NCBI GenBank assembly: GCA_036873135.1
Contig: JAPTYO010000005.1
Span: 16,822,666 to 16,886,665 of the forward strand
Source: Clarkia xantiana subsp. parviflora
Taxonomy: Eukaryota; Streptophyta; Magnoliopsida; Myrtales; Onagraceae
Direction of reading: 5' to 3'
DNA length: 64,000 nt
The position numbers were made by a program, and so were the translations under genes. A model generated the notes under the pieces. The model saw nothing but the letters and a program-made list of their open reading frames with translations, did no database searches and was not told the origin of the DNA. Of this stretch, positions 53,331 through 64,000 are shown in pieces; within the stretch, counting starts at the first letter, position 1; the number at the start of each line of letters is the position of its first letter.

Positions 53331-54427
53331 ATGTCGAACGACGATGAGGACACCTCCGTTTTGAAGTAGGCAGACCTTGATGCAACTGAAGCGGAGGCTT
53401 CCATCACTGCGATGAAGATCGACTCCAGACATCCTCTTTACCTCCATTCAAGCGATCATCTTGGTTCGTATACAAGTTCTCATACTTTTACTGGTATTGA
53501 TGATTACCCTATGTGGAGTCGTGCCTTGAGATTTGCCCTAGTTGGTAGAAACAAGCACGGCTTTGTTACTGGTACATGCCTTAAAGAGAATTAATTGTCG
53601 CCTTTTGATGAACTTTGGGATCAATGTGATGTTGTCGTTTTTGGTTAGATTATGAACTCAGTTTCAAAAGAAATTGGAATGACTATTATGTACACTGAGA
53701 ATGCTTTCCTTGCCTGGAAGGATTTGAAACAGAGATTTGATAAGCAGAATGGATCTAGAACTTACTAGCTTCATCGCGATATTGTCTTGACTAGGCAGGG
53801 TCTAGATTGCGTCTCTGTATTTTTCACTAAACTCAGAGTGCTGTGGGCAGAATTTGATGTTGTATGTGCCTTTCCATATATTGATCATGAGTTGTTCGAC
53901 AAGCATGTGGTTCAAAAAAATATCTCAGACTCTTTCAGTTCCTTATGGGCCTAAACGACAATTACTCATCCATAAGGATAAATTTTCTCCTCTAGGATCC
54001 TCTACCCAGTGTCAATTAGGCCTATAATTTGCATATATAGGAAGAGAGTCAGAGGAACTTCTCTTCCACTATTGCTGCCTGTGTTGATGTCACTTCTGGA
54101 AATGTGTCTGGGAACTCTGATAACAGGAGGCCTAATCAGAATTTAGAGTGCACCTTCTACCACAAAAAGGGGCAACTAGTTGAGAGATGCTATGCTAAAG
54201 GATGTGAGTTTTGCAAAAAAAATGGTCATGTTAAGGAAAACTGCTTCAAGCTTAAGGAGCAGACCCAATCTAAGGGTAGAGGAGTTAAGGCTAACACTGC
54301 TTCTTCCAGCAATGATGGAGCAGCTGTTCCCACTGGATCCTCTCATGATCTTTCTTCTCATGATGGACAGATAACCTTCACTCAACAACAATTTGAGCAG
54401 CTTCTTTCAAATTTTGGACACCCTTGA
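53331..54427 (+). pseudogene. C4 gag
   Basis: The ATG at 53331 starts M-S-N-D-D-E-D-T-S. The frame shows the copia gag N-terminus (HPLYLHSSDHLGSYTSSHTFTGIDDYPMWSRALRFALVGRNK) and the core (PFDELWDQCDVVVF, AFLAWKDLKQRFDKQN, CVSVFFTKLRVLWAEFD). A zinc knuckle CEFCKKNGHVKENC (C-x2-C-x4-H-x4-C) lies near 54205-54245. Stops at 53367, 53592, 53647 and 53766 (approximate), and a frame change before the knuckle, inactivate it. G3 inserted just upstream, in the leader between PBS and gag. Confidence 0.8.
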
Positions 54428-54439
54428 AGGACTGCCAAT

Positions 54440-54700
54440 GTGGCAGGTGCTACTGGTGCCACTGATTCAATGGCTAATACAACAGGTATATCGCTTTTAA
54501 ATGATTCTGCTTATATTAATGATTTTTGGATTCTCGATATTGGTGCGACCAATCATATGACTTTTAAAAGGGAATGGTTGACTGTTTTTAAAACTCTCTC
54601 TGGAACAAAAGTGAATTTACTTAATGGGAATTATTCTAATGTTTGTGGAATTGGGACTTACATATTGGACACTGACAGAAAATTAATCAATGTTTAATAT
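54440..54700 (+). pseudogene. C4 protease domain
   Basis: FWILDIGATNHMTFKREWLTVF is the copia aspartic protease region. The active site, normally D-S/T-G, reads D-I-G, a change expected to weaken or abolish catalysis. The stretch ends at a TAA near 54695, followed by YVPDLKFNLLLVSKI in frame. Confidence 0.75.
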
Positions 54701-56145
54701 GTCCCTGATTTAAAGTTTAATCTTCTGTTAGTATCTAAAATTACAAATGATTTACAATGTGCTGCTACTTTTTACCCAAATTATTTTACTTTACAGGACC
54801 TCTCAAGTGGTGGAGGGCCTTGGTGAATGGAAATGAGCACTCGGGTTTATATTTTTTTAAGGATACTTCTCATATTACTGAATCCAGTGCCCGTGTTTTT
54901 TCTGTAAATAAGGTGACCTTGTGGCACCAACGTTTGGGACATGTTCCAATTCAAACATTGCAGCACATTGCATTTACAGATTTACCTAAGAATAAGTCTA
55001 TTGTATTAGACAACTGCCATGTATGTCCCAAGGCCGAGATTGTAAGAAATAGTTTTCCAAACTCTAATTCCAGAGCTGCTTCTACTTTTGATTGATGCAT
55101 TGTGACGTTTGGGGACCTTACAACACCTCTATCTATGATGAGAAAAGATTTTTTTAACCATTTTGGATGATCATTCTAGGGTGTGTTGGATACACTTGAT
55201 GCAATTCAAATCAGATGTTTTTTTAATTCTCAAATCGTTTATTTCTATGATTGAAACTCAATTTGGGAAAGGCATCAAATGTTTTCGCACTGACAATGGT
55301 GGGGAGTTCTTCAATGATACCTTGAAAGATCTTTTTAAACTTAAAGGAATCATCCATCAAAGTTCATGTGTTTATACACCTCAACAAAATGGTCGAGATG
55401 AGAGAAAGCATAGACATCTTTTGGAAGTGGCTATAGCCATTAAACTGCAGGCTTCCATTCCCGACTGTTTTTGGGGTGATTGCATTTTAACTTCCTATTA
55501 CTTGATCAATCCCATGCCCACCACTGTTTTAAAAAGAAAGAGTCATATTCAGATTTTCACTGGGAAAGTTCCAAACATTTTACATCCCAAAGTTTTTGGT
55601 TGTTTGTGTTATGCTAAAAACTATTGGCGACTGATAAATTTGCAAAAAGAGTCATTCCATATGTCTTTATGGGGTATTCTGAACACCAAAAAGGGTATAG
55701 ATTATATGATTTGGCTGAAAAAAAGTTTTTTGTCAGTCGAGATGCTATTTTCAAAGAGCATATATACCCTTTTGCTGCTCGGCAAATTAATAAGATTCCT
55801 AGGTTTAAAGCTGTTGGAAATGATCTTGATTCCAATAATGATGATTTTTTTATCCTTGATCAATTTGAAGAACTTGATCATTATGTCCCGCCTGCTAGTG
55901 AAAGTCATAATGTTATTGATACTGACAATCACCCAGATTTACTTGATAGTGTTATTTCATATGATGATTCTTTTGTTCTTGAATCTGATGATGTCCCACA
56001 ATTGTCCCCTTCAAATGATGAATCTAATATTGATCTAGATTCTGATGAAGTTCTACAACATGTCCCTCCACAAGTCACAAGGTCAGGTAGAGTGGTCAAG
56101 CCACCCATTTGGACCACTGATTACGTTATGGAGGCACTACTTTAG
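54701..56145 (+). pseudogene. C4 integrase
   Basis: The zinc region appears as LWHQRLGHVPIQTLQHIAF ... CHVCPKAE (HHCC). After a frame change, DDHSRVCWIHLMQFKSDVF and FRTDNGGEFFNDTLKDLFKLKGI with VYTPQQNGRDERKHRHLLE give the second Asp and the Glu of the DDE triad. The C-terminal part (KVFGCLCYAKN, then from 55624 FAKRVIPYVFMGYSEHQKGYRLYDL and RDAIFKEHIYPF) is in a different frame. The acidic linker PPQVTRSGRVVKPPIW precedes RT. The protein would insert element DNA but is broken by at least three frame changes. Confidence 0.82.
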
Positions 56146-56189
56146 CTCACCCTATTCAGGATTATATTTCTTATGAGAGAATGTTTGAC

Positions 56190-57440
56190 CCTTAAAAAAA
56201 ATATCTGACCTTTTTTTATAAGTTAGTTGAGGCAGACACATATGTAGAAGCTTCATTGGAACCAAATTGGGTTCAAGCAATGAATGAGGAAGTGTCTTCC
56301 CTTGAAGAAAATGGGACTTGGGACCTGGTTCCACTGCCCAAAGGTAAAGTACCAATTGGCTGTAAGTGGGTTTATCGCCTTACATTCAGATCTGATGACA
56401 CCTTAGAAAGGTATAAGGCACTCTTAGTAGCTAAGGGTTTTAAACAAAGATATGGCATTGATTATTTTGCAACTTTTTCACCCGTAGTTAATATGAATAC
56501 AGTTCGTGCCATTCTTTCCTTAGTTGCTATTTACAATTGGCCCATGTTTCAAATGCATGTGTCTAATGCTTTTCTTCAAGGTGACTTACACGAAGAGGTT
56601 TACATGTGTATGCCTCAAGGATTTGGTAGTCAGGGTGTAATCTTTTGGTTTGTAGAGTACGCAAATTCTTGTATGGCCTTAAGCAAGCCAGTAGGCAATG
56701 GAATATCAAATTTTATGAGGCTCTTGTTAATGCTATGTATACTCAATCAAAGCATGACTATTCTTTGTTCACCAAGTCTTTTGATGATAAAATTGTGATT
56801 CTACTTGTATATGTCGATGATGTTTTAATTACTAACAATGACTCTGGTCTTGTAACTGAACTGAAATCTGTTCTTGAATCCAATTTTAAAATCAAAGACT
56901 TAGGGGAAATGAAGTACTTTTTGGGAATTGAGATTATTCGATCTGATCAAGGGATTTTGCTTTGCCAGCGTAAATATGCTTTGGAATTGATTTTTTCAGT
57001 TGGTTTATCTGGTGCAAAGGTTTCTAAAACTCTAAAGGAGTTGGGTGTTAAGTTGACCAGTCACTTTTATGATAAGCATTTGCAGATTAATGAAGATGAC
57101 CCTCCCCTAAAGGATGTTACTGCATACATAACACTGATAGGGAAGTTAGTTTATCTTACAATAACTCGTCCTGATATCTCATTTGCTGTTAGGCACCTCT
57201 GCCAGTTTATGCAGGATCCCAAGCAATCGCACTGGGATGCTGTACTCAGAGTTATAAGGTTTGTAAATTTGGATCTAGGTACGGGTGTATTACTTTCATC
57301 TAATTCTGCTCCCGATTTAGTTGGTTTTTCAGACTCTAACTTTGTGTCGAAACAAGAAGGTCCATTACAGTGTACTGTGTCATGTTGGGTAATTCTCTTT
57401 TATCTTGGAGAGTTAAAAAACAAGATACATTTTTGAAATC
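56190..57440 (+). pseudogene. C4 reverse transcriptase
   Basis: Blocks in order: [84 protein letters not shown], a frame change at about 56640, [14 protein letters not shown] and the catalytic YVDDVLI near 56810. EMKYFLGIEI and RPDISFAVRHLCQFMQDPKQSHW follow. The YVDD motif is intact. The standard AFLHG-type block is conserved as AFLQG. Confidence 0.85.
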
Positions 57441-57835
57441 TTCAGCAGAATCAGAATATAGGAGTATAGGTGATCTTTTGAAAGAAGTCATTTGGCTAAG
57501 AGATCTTTTTTCTGAAGTTGGCTTTTCTAAAAAAAAAATCCTACTGTTTTGTACTGTGATAATGAGGTTGCCATCAAGAATGTCACTAACCCTGTTTCCA
57601 TGATCGAACTAAACATATAGAGATTGACTGTCATCTCATTAGAGAAAACTGTTTGCGTGGTGTTGTTCAGTTGTGCAGCATTAGGACTGGAGAACAACTA
57701 GTAAATATCTTCAACAAAGTGTTGCCCAAGCTGCAACACAAAATCCTTTCCAGCAAGTTGGGGATGCTCAATATATTCAGGAAAGAGGGGGAGTTAGAGC
57801 ATGATATGGAGATCAAGGAGCAGTCACCTTGAGGG
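57441..57835 (+). pseudogene. C4 RNase H C-terminal part
   Basis: FLKSSAESEYRSIGDLLKEVIWLRDLFSEVGF carries the catalytic SAESE Glu. After a frame change the sequence reads [31 protein letters not shown], with the Asp and the KHIEID motif, and ends LSSKLGMLNIF. The tail stops just before the GAGGGGGAG polypurine tract at about 57831. Confidence 0.8.
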
Positions 57836-57839
57836 GGAG

Positions 57840-58173
57840 TATTAGAAGCCCAGTCTTCAATCAAGCTTCCTGCTCTTGTGGGCTAGCTCTTGTTTTAATT
57901 TGTTGTTATCTTTGTTTGTTGGGCTCAGGTTGTTCGAGGCCCATTAATTGTTTGGCTTGGTTTCAGGCCTTGGTCTGTATTTTTTTAGGACCTGTTCCTT
58001 CTCTCTTTTGTTGAAGGCTTGTATGAACCTTAAATTTAGATATCTAGGGTTGGGGGAGGTCTAGCCAGATGAAGGAACCTAGACTAAAGATCCCCTAATT
58101 CTGGTTTCTTGCTTTTCTTCTTCTCTCTCGAAAGTTTAGGGTTAGGGTTTGACTGATTTCATCAAACATTACA
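57840..58173 (+). repeat. C4 3' LTR
   Basis: TATTAGAAGCCCAGTC...CATTACA; differs by eye from the 5' LTR by a handful of substitutions and short indels. Confidence 0.88.
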
Positions 58174-59519
58174 CAATACACTGTAATAAGGATTAATTTA
58201 TAAAGGGTTAAGGCTTATGTTGAATTAGAAGATAAACATCCCTCTAAATACCCATCATTGCCTCTCAGTAGTGGCTTTAACTCTTAACACATTCATTTAT
58301 GTCACTATATTATATTGACTTTAATTTCTGAGGAGAATTACCGAGTTTTTATCCAGTCTATCAATTTGCGCCAGTCTCATGTGGGAGATTTTGAAATGTT
58401 GAAATTTTGCATGTAAATATAGTTTTTCATGCGGAAACGGTAATCAGAGCAAGACATATAGTATGCTATAGCGTTTAACGTATTTTGGCCAAAGTTAGGC
58501 GTTTAGAGGGTAAAAATCGTAATTTATGTTTCTTTAGGTCTTTTTTTGTTAATTTTCAATTTTTGTTGGATATTGTGTTAATTTCATAATCAGCTAGGGT
58601 TTGAGTTTTAATCTCTGTACAAACTCTGTTTAGCAGTCTTAGTGTTCATCTTTTGAAATTATTAATGAAAAATTGAGATTTTCCTCAATCTTACGTCAAT
58701 TCATTAACATTCTTCTGAATCAACGAGTTCTTGCGCCTTCTATCCATCAAATTCTCGGCATTTACTTTGAATCAACGAGTTTTCGGACGTCTATCCCCAT
58801 CACGCTGCATCATAGTGGAACAGTTGAAATGGGGCGCAATTGAGATCACCGAAATCCAATAACTTTAAGATACTTCATTTCTTTATACTTACCTTAACAG
58901 GATTATCGGATGAACAGCACAATTTTTGTTGCGGTGATATAATTGCATTTTAGAGAGGCACTTCCCTATGGTTTGCTTAAATCGATATTCTATGTTATTA
59001 AGAGGGCATGTTTATCCATGTGGCCCCTAGTAAGAAAACATATGTGTATCCTTATTTTTACTAATAAGATCGAGACGAGGACTACATACAAATGATCAGT
59101 AGAGAGAGTGAATAAACAAACTAGTCTAACAAAGATGCGTTTTAAGAAAAGAAACGCGTTAAAGTCATATCCTTTGTTCTCCGATATATATAGGTGTCCA
59201 ACGGTGTCTTTAGGCTCTATATTTAATAATTAGATTATCCCAAATGCTCTCTCTCTATTCGGTTACAAGGTCTAAATTACTGTATTTCTAGAATATAATA
59301 TAATAATGAGGATCTACTATTCCCAATTAATAATTCTTATTTATAATCCTTAACGTAATTTACCTTTGTCATGACAAGTTAGACTTGTAAGGTCATTCAC
59401 TCCTACATTATATTTCTACTACATGTTTAATATATATTTGCTATGTAGATCTCGGTCGGTACGTGTATAGTGTGTGGCTATACAACACATACATAACACA
59501 TTAACGTGCATATAAAACA
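58174..59519. other. AT-rich flank of C4, no gene recognised
   Basis: About 1.3 kb without coding blocks. A phrase GAATCAACGAGTT occurs twice (about 58718 and 58770). It may be genuine pre-insertion host DNA. Confidence 0.4.
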
Positions 59520-59630
59520 TGTAATATAGTGTAATGGTTCAGTGTTTCATCTTTAACCAGATATAATGCATTCGATCCTCATCTAGGATCACCCTCGAGG
59601 AAATTAAAAAAAAAAAAAAAAAAAAAAAAA
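59520..59630 (+). repeat. Possible SINE-like fragment with poly(A) tail
   Basis: TGGTTCAGTG (about 59536) resembles an RNA polymerase III A box, and ATTCGATCC (about 59570) resembles a B box about 35 bp further on. A run of about 25 A follows at 59605-59630. The body is shorter than usual plant SINEs and no clean target duplication was seen, so this is tentative. A decayed tRNA-related sequence or a chance match is possible. Confidence 0.3.
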
Positions 59631-59910
59631 GTTGCATGTGGAACTGTGGAAGTGAAGAAGATAGGAAAAGGAAAGGAGGAAGAAGAAATAGAGAAATGAA
59701 AGGGTAAGCATCACTCGCATGGACCACTCTATGGAACGGCCGCTGTTTCATGCTGCCTATTAATAATATATTTTATTCTTAATATCTGGTTTAATGATTT
59801 TCGGTCTGGTCTGGTTCGATTAATTCCGGTTTAACAGCGTTAGGATCTCCCGTTAAATTTGTTTGGATGTACTGTGACCCAACAGCATAATAGTGGCTGC
59901 ACCTGACAAC
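59631..59910. other. Spacer before the satellite, nothing recognised
   Basis: Contains a purine-rich stretch at 59650-59705 and a GGTTTAA/GGTCTGG-rich patch at 59790-59830. No coding signal. Confidence 0.4.
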
Positions 59911-62900
59911 CTTTAATATTTAATTATATTATGTTTGTTCCAATTGATATATGAAATCAGTAGCAACTAAAATTATTTTATGTACATTAATTATATTCCA
60001 TAATATTAATTAATTATTTAAATGTCCATTTTTTTTTATTTACTCTGGTGGTGGTTTTCATTTAGGGTATGGATAAGGTTTATAGTAAACTTGACTAGGG
60101 GTTTAGTATTTTCACTATGCCTTAGTGGTTGTATTTTTTTTAAATTTAATATTTAATTCTATTATATTTGTTCCAATTGATATATGAAATCAGTAGCAAC
60201 TAAAATTATTTTATGTGCATGAATTATATTCCATAATATTAATTAATTATTTAAATGTCCATTTTTTTATTTACTCTGGTGGTGGTTTTCATTTAGGGTA
60301 TGGATAAGGTTTACGGTAAACTTGACTAGGGGTTTAGTATTTCCACTATGCCTTAGTAGTTGAATTTTTTTTAAATTTAATATTTAATTCTATTATATTT
60401 GTTCCAATTGATATATGAAATCAGTAGCAACTAAAATTATTTTATGTGCATGAATTATATTCCATAATATTAATTAATTATTTAAATGTCCATTTTTTTT
60501 ATTTACTCTGGTGGTGGTTTTCATTTAGGGTATGGATAAGGTTTACAGTAAACTTGACTAGGGGTTTAGTATTTCCACTATGCCTTAGTGGTTGTATTTT
60601 TTTTAAATTTAAAATTTAATTCTATTATATTTGTTCCAATTGATATATGAAATCAGTAGCAACTAAAATTATTTTATGTGCATGAATTATATTCCATAAT
60701 ATAAATTAATTATTTAAATGTCCATTTTTTTTATTTACTCTGGTGGTGGTTTTCATTTAGGGTATGGATAAGGTTTACAGTAAACTTGACTAGGGGTTTA
60801 GTATTTTCACTATGCCTTAGTGGTTGTATTTTTTTTAAATTTAATATTTAATTCTATTATATTTGTTCCAATTGATATATGAAATCAGTAGCAACTAAAA
60901 TTATTTTATGTGCATGAATTATATTCCATAATATAAATTAATTATTTAAATGTCCATTTTTTTATTTACTCTGGTGGTGGTTTTCATTTAGGGTATGGAT
61001 AAGGTTTACAGTAAACTTGACTAGGGGTTTAGTATTTCCACTATGCCTTAGTGGTTGAATTTTTTTTTTTAAAATTTAAAATTTAATTCTATTATATTTG
61101 TTCCAATTGATATATGAAATCAGTAGCAACTAAAATTATTTTATGTGCATGAATTATATTCCATAATATAAATTAATTATTTAAATGTCCATTTTTTTTT
61201 ATTTACTCTGGTGGTGGTTTTCATTTAGGGTATGGATAAGGTTTACAGTAAACTTGACTAGTGGTTTAGTATTTCCACTATGCCTTAGTGGTTGTATTTT
61301 TTTAAAATTTAATATTTAATTCTATTATATTTGTTCCAATTGATATATGAAATCAGTAGCAACTAAAATAATTTATGTGCATGAATTATATTCCATAATA
61401 TTAATTAATTATTTAAATGTCCATTTTTTGATTTACTCTGGTGGTGGTTTTCATTTAGGGTATGGATAAGGTTTACAGTAAACTTGACTAGGAGTTTAGT
61501 ATTTTCACTATGCCTTAGTGGTTGTATTTTTTTTAAATTTAATATTTAATTCTATTATATTTGTTCCAATTGATATATGAAATCAGTAGCAACTAAAATT
61601 ATTTTATGTGCATGAATTATATTCCATAATATTAATTAATTATTTAAATGTCCATTTTTTTATTTACTCTGGTGGTGGTTTTCATTTAGGGTATGGATAA
61701 GGTTTACGGTAAACTTGACTAGGGGTTTAGTATTTCCACTATGCCTTAGTAGTTGAATTTTTTTTAAATTTAATATTTAATTCTATTATATTTGTTCCAA
61801 TTGATATATGAAATCAGTAGCAACTAAAATTATTTTATGTGCATGAATTATATTCCATAATATTAATTAATTATTTAAATGTCCATTTTTTTATTTACTC
61901 TGGTGGTGGTTTTCATTTAGGGTATGGATAAGGTTTACAGTAAACTTGACTAGGGGTTTAGTATTTCCACTATGCCTTAGTGGTTGTATTTTTTTTAAAT
62001 TTAAAATTTAATTCTATTATATTTGTTCCAATTGATATATGAAATCAGTAGCAACTAAAATTATTTTATGTGCATGAATTATATTCCATAATATAAATTA
62101 ATTATTTAAATGTCCATTTTTTTTATTTACTCTGGTGGTGGTTTTCATTTAGGGTATGGATAAGGTTTACGGTAAACTTGACTAGGGGTTTAGTATTTCC
62201 ACTATGCCTTAGTAGTTGAATTTTTTTTAAATTTAATATTTAATTCTATTATATTTGTTCCAATTGATATATGAAATCAGTAGCAACTAAAATTATTTTA
62301 TGTGCATGAATTATATTCCATAATATTAATTAATTATTTAAATGTCCATTTTTTTTATTTACTCTGGTGGTGGTTTTCATTTAGGGTATGGATAAGGTTT
62401 ACAGTAAACTTGACTAGGGGTTTAGTATTTCCACTATGCCTTAGTGGTTGAATTTTTTTAAATTTAATATTTAATTCTATTATATTTGTTCCAATTAATA
62501 TATGAAATCAGTAGCAACTAAAATTATTTTATGTGCATGAATTATATTCCATAATATTAATTAATTATTTAAATGTCCATTTTTTTTATTTACTCTGGTG
62601 GTGGTTTTCATTTAGGGTATGGATAAGGTTTACAGTAAACTTGACTAGGGGTTTAGTATTTCCACTATGCCTTAGTGGTTGAATTTTTTTAAATTTAATA
62701 TTTAATTCTATTATATTTGTTCCAATTGATATATGAAATCAGTAGCAACTAAAATTATTTTATGTGCATGAATTATATTCCATAATATTAATTAATTATT
62801 TAAATGTCCATTTTTTTTATTTACTCTGGTGGTGGTTTTCATTTAGGGTATGGATAAGGTTTACAGTAAACTTGAGTAGGGGTTTAGTATTTCCACTATG

Positions 62901-63850
62901 CCTTAGTGGTTGAATTTTTTTTTTTTAATTTAATATTTAATTCTATTATATTTGTTCCAATTGATATATGAAATCAGTAGCAACTAAAATTATTTTATGT
63001 GCATGAATTATATTCCATAATATAAATTAATTATTTAAATGTCTATTTTTTTTATTTACTCTGGTGGTGGTTTTCATTTAGGGTATGGATAAGGTTTACA
63101 GTAAACTTGAGTAGGGGTTTAGTATTTCCACTATGCCTTAGTGGTTGAATTTTTTTTTTAAAATTTAAAATTTAATTCTATTATATTTGTTCCAATTGAT
63201 ATATGAAATCAGTAGCAACTAAAATTATTTTATGTGCATGAATTATATTCCATAATATAAATTAATTATTTAAATGTCCATTTTTTTTTATTTACTCTGG
63301 TGGTGGTTTTCATTTAGGGTATGGATAAGGTTTACAGTAAACTTGACTAGTGGTTTAGTATTTCCACTATGCCTTAGTGGTTGTATTTTTTTAAAATTTA
63401 ATATTTAATTCTATTATATTTGTTCCAATTGATATATGAAATCAGTAGCAACTAAAATAATTTATGTGCATGAATTATATTCCATAATATTAATTAATTA
63501 TTTAAATGTCCATTTTTTGATTTACTCTGGTGGTGGTTTTCATTTAGGGTATGGATAAGGTTTACAGTAAACTTGACTAGGAGTTTAGTATTTCCACTAT
63601 GCCTTAGTGGTTGAATTTTTTTTTAATTTAATATTTAATTCTATTATATTTGTTCCAATTGATATATGAAATCAGTAGCAACTAAAATTATTTTATGTGC
63701 ATGAATTATATTCCATAATATTAATTAATTATTTAAATGTCATTTTTTTATTTACTTTGGTGGTGGTTTTCATTTAGGGTATGGATAAGGTTTACAGTAA
63801 ACTTGACTAGGGGTTTAGTATTTCCACTATGCCTTAGTGGTTGAATTTTT
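59911..63850. repeat. Satellite array, about 17 monomers of about 231 bp
   Basis: The landmark TTGTTCCAATTGATATATG (one base variant in one copy) recurs at 59935, 60169, 60399, 60631, 60863, 61098, 61331, 61561, 61792, 62023, 62255, 62486, 62717, 62952, 63187, 63420 and 63650, so spacing is 230-235 bp. Length differences come mainly from two homopolymer T runs. Monomers are strongly AT-rich and very alike. Each carries GGTGGTGGTTTTC, and the dyad GTTTACNGTAAAC is found in nearly all. Diagnostic variants recur nine monomers apart. The array ends near 63850 in non-repeated AT-rich DNA. Confidence 0.95.
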
Positions 63851-64000
63851 TTAATATTATATTCCTTATCATTACTATTATAATATATAAAATAATCATA
63901 TAAATTGATACCCTAAAATAATTGGAAAAAAATAACTTGATATTATTAATATATATTTATCCAAATAATGCCTAAGGTAGACATCAATATAACTGAATAG
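63851..64000. other. AT-rich sequence after the satellite
   Basis: 150 bp without a satellite landmark or coding signal. Confidence 0.5.

Larger units (their letters stand above)
31568..58173 (+). mobile_element. Ty1/copia element C4, split by G3
   Basis: LTRs of 332 bp (31568-31899) and 334 bp (57840-58173) enclose a PBS (TGGTATCA), gag, protease, integrase, RT and RNase H, in copia order. Removing G3 and one target copy leaves about 5.36 kb, a normal size for copia. The flanks TAATA and CAATA are a possible imperfect target duplication. All genes carry several stops or frameshifts. The LTR starts TATTAG rather than TGTTAG in both copies, and a GAGGGGGAG polypurine tract precedes the 3' LTR. 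Confidence 0.88.

Overview
The window is plant nuclear DNA made almost wholly of LTR retrotransposons and ending in a satellite array. No cellular host gene, tRNA gene or rRNA gene was recognised. The plant origin is read from the elements: Ty1/copia relics, and Ty3/gypsy elements of the plant-specific Tat type, which carry a second RNase H after the first and an extra antisense gene between pol and the 3' LTR. The species cannot be named. The density of nested elements and the satellite suggest heterochromatin, such as a pericentromere.

Region 1 (1-14288) holds old copia relics of one family. C0 (minus) has only its gag start at the left edge. C1 (minus, to about 8570) shares an LTR with C0. 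C2 (plus, about 8576-14288) stands head-to-head with C1 through a palindrome of about 2.7 kb built from their long 5' leaders. Region 2 (14289-28838) is G1, a 3'-truncated gypsy element (minus). It is interrupted by G2 (minus, 15807-27371), a structurally complete 11.6-kb Tat-type element flanked by the 5-bp duplication AGGGT. Region 3 (28839-30813) is C3, the 3' end of another copia element of the C0-C2 family (plus).

Region 4 (31568-58173) is a three-level nest. Copia C4 (plus) was split by gypsy G3 (plus, 31996-53233, duplication GAGTC). G3 was split by G5 (minus, 37347-47762, duplication GCGAC). G5 encodes gag, protease and a second gag-like protein but no reverse transcriptase, RNase H or integrase, so it is non-autonomous. 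Region 5 (58174-64000) is AT-rich DNA with a possible SINE-like fragment, then about 17 tandem copies of a monomer of about 231 bp (59911-63850).

The most interesting content is the antisense gene (aORF) in G2, G3 and G5. In each element it runs opposite to gag-pol, from near the 3' LTR back towards pol. It encodes a conserved N-terminal domain, a low-complexity middle and a C-terminal coiled coil, and it is broken by introns at matching positions, some only 35-57 nt long. In G2 and G3 a TATA box lies about 165-180 bp upstream of an ATGTCTG|GT exon 1. Each aORF end is separated from the end of gag-pol by a minisatellite. The copy in G5 looks intact; those in G2 and G3 carry premature stops.
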